NCBI GenBank assembly: GCA_002422795.1
Contig: DITJ01000062.1
Span: 5,007 to 22,581, forward strand
DNA from: Alphaproteobacteria bacterium UBA6187
GTDB taxonomy: Bacteria > Pseudomonadota > Alphaproteobacteria > Rickettsiales > UBA6187
DNA: 17,575 nucleotides
Direction: 5' to 3'
The notes beneath the pieces are model-generated. The model was not told where the DNA came from. It worked only from the letters and a program-made list of their open reading frames with translations, and ran no database searches. Of this stretch, positions 14,352 through 17,575 are shown piece after piece; the stretch's first letter is position 1, and each line of letters starts with the position of its first letter. The position numbers and the translations under genes are program-made.

Positions 14352-15602
14352 CTACTTAACCATACCGTTCGAACTTTTTCCATTTACTGGGTCTGCCGAA
14401 CCTCCCATATTTTTTTCATTTTGAATTAATTCAGATAAACCCTTCCTCATCCCCTCTAATATTTTAACATCTTCTGGGTCCATCCTAGATATTATTGAGG
14501 GGGATTGATCGGAAAATTGCGCTACTATAGGAAGAAGCGCCTGTTGTCCATTAGCAATATCGGCTGCAGGAGGACTAAGTTCGGAAAGTTTATCTGCGGA
14601 AATTATACTAGGAGTCATCGCTACATATCTTCCATTTTCTAACTGCGCTTCTACTAACCGTGGTGCTGTTAATGTAGCATTTGCTGATAATCCTGCAGTG
14701 TAACTAATACCCTCTTGGAATATATCTCCTGCTCCATCATGACTTTTAAATGCTTCTGTTGTTATATCAGTTAGATATGCTTTTTGATCATGCACCCTAT
14801 CGACAAAAACTTTAATTTCGTCGGGGTCAATCCATTGAGTCAATCTTCTTTTATCATCTACATGTATGCCACCTTTTATCGTCGATATTAACTTTTCTGG
14901 AGAATCGATGTCGTTAATGTCCAAAGAACCAAGGTTATCTCCAACCTTCTCGCCGTCAATAGCAATTGCAAAAAATTTATTTTTTTCGTCAGGAATAATT
15001 AAAATATTATCAAGCTTATTATCACCATCAAGAAGCATTTCCCTAACAAGTAGCAAAGTAGCTAAACCTGGCATATATCCTTTATGCGCAGAGCTTGCAT
15101 CACTTTTCATGAACTCAGTTAAGTTGCGTGTACCAGGTCTTATTTCCAATTGGAATTGACCGTCATCAACAGTATTATATTTTAAATAATCACTTTGAAT
15201 AGCCTCAGGCATCAGAGCTTTTTGGACATCGTGCAAATATTTTTCTTCAGCCTGGGTATTTACGGAATTATGCTTGTCACTAACCACGGTGACTTTACGA
15301 TAGTACTCTGTACCATCAGCATCAATAACTTTTCTAGCAGCATTATGTCCTGCCGTGCCATTGCCGCGAGTAAGATTGAACTCGCTCTTTCCTACGTCCG
15401 GTGAGGCAGTTTGTAGACGTCTATTGTCCGGTGAAGATATATCAAATGGAGTTATTTCCAAAGAAAAAAACTCTTTCTCATAAGAGGATTGAGAGTCACT
15501 TAAGATAGCAGGAGGGGGAGGAGGGTGAGCTCCATCACCATTAACTTCCATATCGGTATCAATTGAAAAACCTTTGCGTTGCGGATTTGGGAATTCTCTC
15601 AT
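14352..15602 (-). CDS. Putative kinase-fold candidate effector
   Basis: A 416-residue protein with no family I can name, but with a kinase-like order of motifs. There is a glycine-rich segment RGNGTAGHNAARK (79-91), a lysine in EYYRKV (Lys103), a possible helix-C acidic pair (Glu119/120), then GDNKLDNILII, where D194-x-K-x-x-N199 copies the catalytic-loop pattern, and FAIAIDGEKV with Asp216 in the metal-binding position. The first 60 residues look disordered and carry a run of five prolines (HPPPPPA). There is no signal peptide or membrane helix. The C-terminal 200 residues are unassigned. Disorder, a proline run and a divergent kinase fold are common in secreted effectors of intracellular bacteria; secretion is not shown. 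AAGG about 7 nt before the ATG and a well-placed promoter support expression. Confidence 0.6.
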   Translation of the reverse strand: MREFPNPQRKGFSIDTDMEVNGDGAHPPPPPAILSDSQSSYEKEFFSLEITPFDISSPDNRRLQTASPDVGKSEFNLTRGNGTAGHNAARKVIDADGTEYYRKVTVVSDKHNSVNTQAEEKYLHDVQKALMPEAIQSDYLKYNTVDDGQFQLEIRPGTRNLTEFMKSDASSAHKGYMPGLATLLLVREMLLDGDNKLDNILIIPDEKNKFFAIAIDGEKVGDNLGSLDINDIDSPEKLISTIKGGIHVDDKRRLTQWIDPDEIKVFVDRVHDQKAYLTDITTEAFKSHDGAGDIFQEGISYTAGLSANATLTAPRLVEAQLENGRYVAMTPSIISADKLSELSPPAADIANGQQALLPIVAQFSDQSPSIISRMDPEDVKILEGMRKGLSELIQNEKNMGGSADPVNGKSSNGMVK

Positions 15603-15673
15603 AGATAACCTTCATAAAGCCTAATCTCATACCATCGTAACATAACCCTAACAACATAGCAAGTGAAGCGGCT

Positions 15674-15702
15674 ATAATACAAGAGTTGAATTAGTCGTTC
15701 AA
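15674..15702 (-). promoter_or_regulatory. Sigma70-like promoter for the kinase-like gene
   Basis: On the - strand TTGAAC (15702-15697) is followed after exactly 17 nt by TATTAT (15679-15674). The implied leader is about 65 nt up to the ATG at 15602. The -35 lies in a small dyad TTGAA...TTCAA (15685-15702). Confidence 0.55.
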
Positions 15703-15812
15703 TATAAACAGCTTCTCAATTTACCCCCCGATTCTGCAACTACCCTGCCTGCCCAATATCCGTTTCGGCCATTAAATCTGCTAAAACCGAGATAGCATTC
15801 CGACACAAAATC

Positions 15813-15841
15813 TTGACTCGCGCCGCCAAATAACCTATAAT
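15813..15841 (+). promoter_or_regulatory. Strong sigma70-like promoter for the NEL-like gene
   Basis: TTGACT (15813-15818), a 17-nt spacer and a perfect TATAAT (15836-15841) make this the best promoter in the window. The transcript would start near 15848 and carry a leader of about 100 nt. The -10 box lies inside the left arm of the dyad at 15832-15875, so a regulator bound to that dyad would block or position RNA polymerase. Confidence 0.7.
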
Positions 15842-15886
15842 AAACGCTAATACTTACTGCCGGATATTATAGGTTCGGCCATTTGG
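15826..15886. promoter_or_regulatory. Operator-like dyad over the -10 box
   Basis: AACCTATAATA (15832-15842) and TATTATAGGTT (15865-15875) are perfect 11-bp inverted arms separated by 22 nt. CCAAAT (15826-15831) and ATTTGG (15881-15886) extend the symmetry outside a 5-nt offset. The left arm contains the TATAAT of the promoter. In RNA the left arm would only be partly transcribed, so a DNA operator or a small inserted palindrome is more likely than an RNA hairpin. Confidence 0.55.
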
Positions 15887-15946
15887 GCATTATTTCCTCG
15901 AATATTTGGTAGAAAGGTCAGCCACTTAGTTTATGGAGTTGTTTGC

Positions 15947-17575
15947 ATGCGGGAGTTATTAATAAATATTAAAAATCAAGCTGAATATATAGTAGATGGC
16001 CAATTACAGCAGGATAAAATACCGGGTGGACCAATTGACATTACAATAGCTCCGGATGTTAATCTTACCTCGGTTGCAGGGGTTACATTTCCTGGCCATG
16101 CTATCCTAGGAGGCTGTACCGGCCTTACCTCGTTTGCAGGCGCCACATTTAATGCCGATGCTTTCCTAGAAGGCTGTACGGGACTTACCTCGGTTGAGGG
16201 AGTTACATTTAATTGCAGTGCTTACCTAAACAGCTGTACGGGACTTACCTCGGTTGAGGGAGTTACATTTCCTGGCAGTGCTTTCCTATCCGGCTGTACC
16301 AACCTTACCTCGGCTGAGGGAGCTACATTTAATGCCTATGCTTACCTAGTCGGCTGTACTGGTCTTACCTCGGTTGCAGGCGCCACGTTTAATGGCCATG
16401 CTTACCTACGCGACTGTACCAGGCTTACCTCGCTAGAGGGCGCCACATTTTATCGCTTTGCTGACCTACAAAACTGTACCGGGCTTACCTCGCTAGAGGG
16501 CGCCACATTTTACAGCAAGGCTGACCTATCCGGCTGTACCATTCTTACCTCACTTGAGGGCGCCACATTTAACAGCAATCTTGACCTAAGCGGCTGCACC
16601 GGTTTACTCCCAACAACTGAACTAATAAACCAGTTAGAGGCTATGGAAGCTCAAGGCAAAACAGTTACATGGCCTGAACATTTTAATCGTGGCACTTTGA
16701 TTGATGGTGCGAAGGCCAGGCTTGGCGCGGCTATTGATGCATATACAGAAGCCAATCCTGAAGGTGCACCGGAAACTTTTGCATTATTTAACCGTTTTTT
16801 AAGCGAAGGTTTGGAGCAAAGGGATGGTAAGGCTGCGGTTGTTGCAAGCGTTAGCCCATTTCTTGAGCTTATAGAGAGGGAGCCAAAACACTTAAGGTGG
16901 GTAGAAGAAATTGCCAAACATTATTTGCAGGGATGCGTAAACCAGCCGGTTGCCGGTTTTTCAGAAATATCCGCCTGGGTTGCCATTGCGCAAAAAACCG
17001 AACTATCTGATAAAATAGAAGCAGCCCGCCAACTTATGGCCCTTGAGGAAGTTAAGCAATATGTAACAGCAAGCTTACCAGGCCAGGGATTGGAGGTTGA
17101 GGGCGGCAATGCTTTATTCCGCGAGATCCATAAGCAACTGGTTGTATCAGGAATGAATCCATGGCCCGGAGTGCCAGGAAGCATAAGTTATGAAGGGTCG
17201 ATTAGAAATTGGTTAACAGATAATAAAATTATTGATGCCACTGTAAGAGTGGCGGAATCTAATGCTAAACCTTTATCAGAAGTAGCTGATTATTTGCTTA
17301 ATATTCACCCCATAACCTGGAGTGCTACGGCCTTTCCTGAAAAAATAGCTGAAATTACAGCAAAATATGCTTCTGCAAAAGAAGAGTTAGGTGAGTTAAT
17401 TAGCAATGATGATGCCATACCGGATAAATACAAACCAAAAAACCCTGATGGCACTATTGATAACAGGCAATTAACAGCCGATGAGCGCATGACATTATTA
17501 AGCGATGCATATAAATCTATTGAGCTTGGAAGAGAAGCCGAAATAGCCGGGACTGTAAGGGAATTAACCGTGACT
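15947..17575 (+). CDS. Repeat protein with NEL-like E3 ligase domain (partial, 3' open)
   Basis: 543 codons run from ATG 15947 to the window edge with no stop, so the C terminus is missing. GGAG (15935-15938) sits 8 nt before the start. Residues 1-39 form a cap. Residues 40-219 are nine 20-residue repeats of consensus LTSxEGATFxxxAxLxxCTG, a leucine-rich/BspA-like solenoid. Residues 220-543 are helical and resemble the NEL (novel E3 ligase) domain of IpaH/SspH-type effectors: FLELIEREPKHLRWVEEIAKHY before Cys330, then a GSISYEG segment, a TW-containing helix and an acidic C-terminal helix. NEL enzymes transfer host ubiquitin through a Cys in a CxD motif; here it reads C330-V-N332, so Asp is replaced. 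No signal peptide is seen, as expected for a type III/IV effector. The NEL assignment is by eye. Confidence 0.6.
   Translation, partial: MRELLINIKNQAEYIVDGQLQQDKIPGGPIDITIAPDVNLTSVAGVTFPGHAILGGCTGLTSFAGATFNADAFLEGCTGLTSVEGVTFNCSAYLNSCTGLTSVEGVTFPGSAFLSGCTNLTSAEGATFNAYAYLVGCTGLTSVAGATFNGHAYLRDCTRLTSLEGATFYRFADLQNCTGLTSLEGATFYSKADLSGCTILTSLEGATFNSNLDLSGCTGLLPTTELINQLEAMEAQGKTVTWPEHFNRGTLIDGAKARLGAAIDAYTEANPEGAPETFALFNRFLSEGLEQRDGKAAVVASVSPFLELIEREPKHLRWVEEIAKHYLQGCVNQPVAGFSEISAWVAIAQKTELSDKIEAARQLMALEEVKQYVTASLPGQGLEVEGGNALFREIHKQLVVSGMNPWPGVPGSISYEGSIRNWLTDNKIIDATVRVAESNAKPLSEVADYLLNIHPITWSATAFPEKIAEITAKYASAKEELGELISNDDAIPDKYKPKNPDGTIDNRQLTADERMTLLSDAYKSIELGREAEIAGTVRELTVT
16064..16603 (+). 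repeat. Nine in-frame 60-bp tandem repeats
   Basis: The DNA repeats with an exact 60-bp period and no indels across nine units. The block CTTACCTCG is almost invariant at the start of each unit, and ACATTT and GCT...CTA recur at fixed places. Variation is concentrated at encoded positions 10-14 (after TF), 16-17 (after L) and 20. The first and last units are the most divergent. Units 7-9 (LTSLEGATF) and units 3-4 (LTSVEGVTF) form similar subgroups, pointing to local duplication. Confidence 0.9.

Larger units (their letters stand above)
15603..15946. other. 344-bp divergent control region of the candidate effectors
   Basis: This spacer separates the divergent kinase-like (-) and NEL-like (+) genes and contains a well-formed promoter for each. 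The + promoter overlaps a long dyad (15826-15886). GCCATT-containing sequence CGGCCATT occurs twice in direct orientation (about 15766 and 15876). The middle part (15703-15810) has a C-rich patch but no ORF or RNA gene that I recognise. Confidence 0.6.

Noticed and set aside
16064..16603. CRISPR array
   Set aside because: The 60-bp periodicity is continuous coding sequence with codon-phase conservation and no repeat/spacer alternation.

Overview
The window is an AT-rich bacterial chromosome segment from an alphaproteobacterium. It is probably host-associated (Rickettsiales/Holosporales-like), but this is inferred from gene content and cannot be proven here. Supporting signs are a zinc-cysteine-free L31, a RibB protein with a degenerate RibA tail, an L31/LysC/TyrA/TruA/DnaN housekeeping set, many palindromic repeats in the spacers, and two genes at the right end that look like proteins made for a eukaryotic host.

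Layout. 1-7145 is housekeeping, mostly on the + strand: a MoeB/ThiF/HesA E1-like enzyme, truA, dnaN, a Dps mini-ferritin, rpmE (on -), aspartokinase lysC, and an FMN-dependent nitronate monooxygenase/FabK-like enzyme. The spacers carry hairpins, short tandem-repeat families and one possible tiny membrane peptide (1015-1104). 7226-7792 is a 5'-truncated transposase.

7836-11333 is a tightly packed - strand operon read right to left: ribE (riboflavin synthase), an AAA/OLD-type ATPase, a DUF4276 TOPRIM-like protein, and ribB with a dead RibA domain (RibBX type). The two middle genes have nothing to do with riboflavin. They resemble a two-gene ATPase + nuclease-like defence module sitting between two essential vitamin genes, with a 3-nt gap, a TAATG stop/start overlap and a 4-nt gap (or 11-nt overlap) at its junctions. 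A perfect 19-bp inverted repeat lies upstream of ribE. Next come a type IV prepilin-like protein (-), a nested 124-bp palindromic element, and a prephenate dehydrogenase with an unusual C-terminal half (+).

13678-17575 is an accessory region: an unrecognised 185-residue protein (-), a 416-residue protein with kinase-like motifs (-), and, divergently, a large gene open at the right window edge (15947-17575+). That last gene encodes nine exact 20-residue repeats followed by a domain that resembles the NEL family of bacterial E3 ubiquitin ligases (IpaH/SspH). Its putative catalytic Cys is followed by Asn where the family has Asp. The two divergent genes have well-formed sigma70-like promoters, each with a 17-nt spacer, and the one in front of the NEL-like gene is embedded in an 11-bp perfect dyad. 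These genes look like a small effector cluster.

The two most interesting items are the defence-like pair embedded in the rib operon and the repeat + NEL-like candidate effector next to a kinase-like candidate effector.
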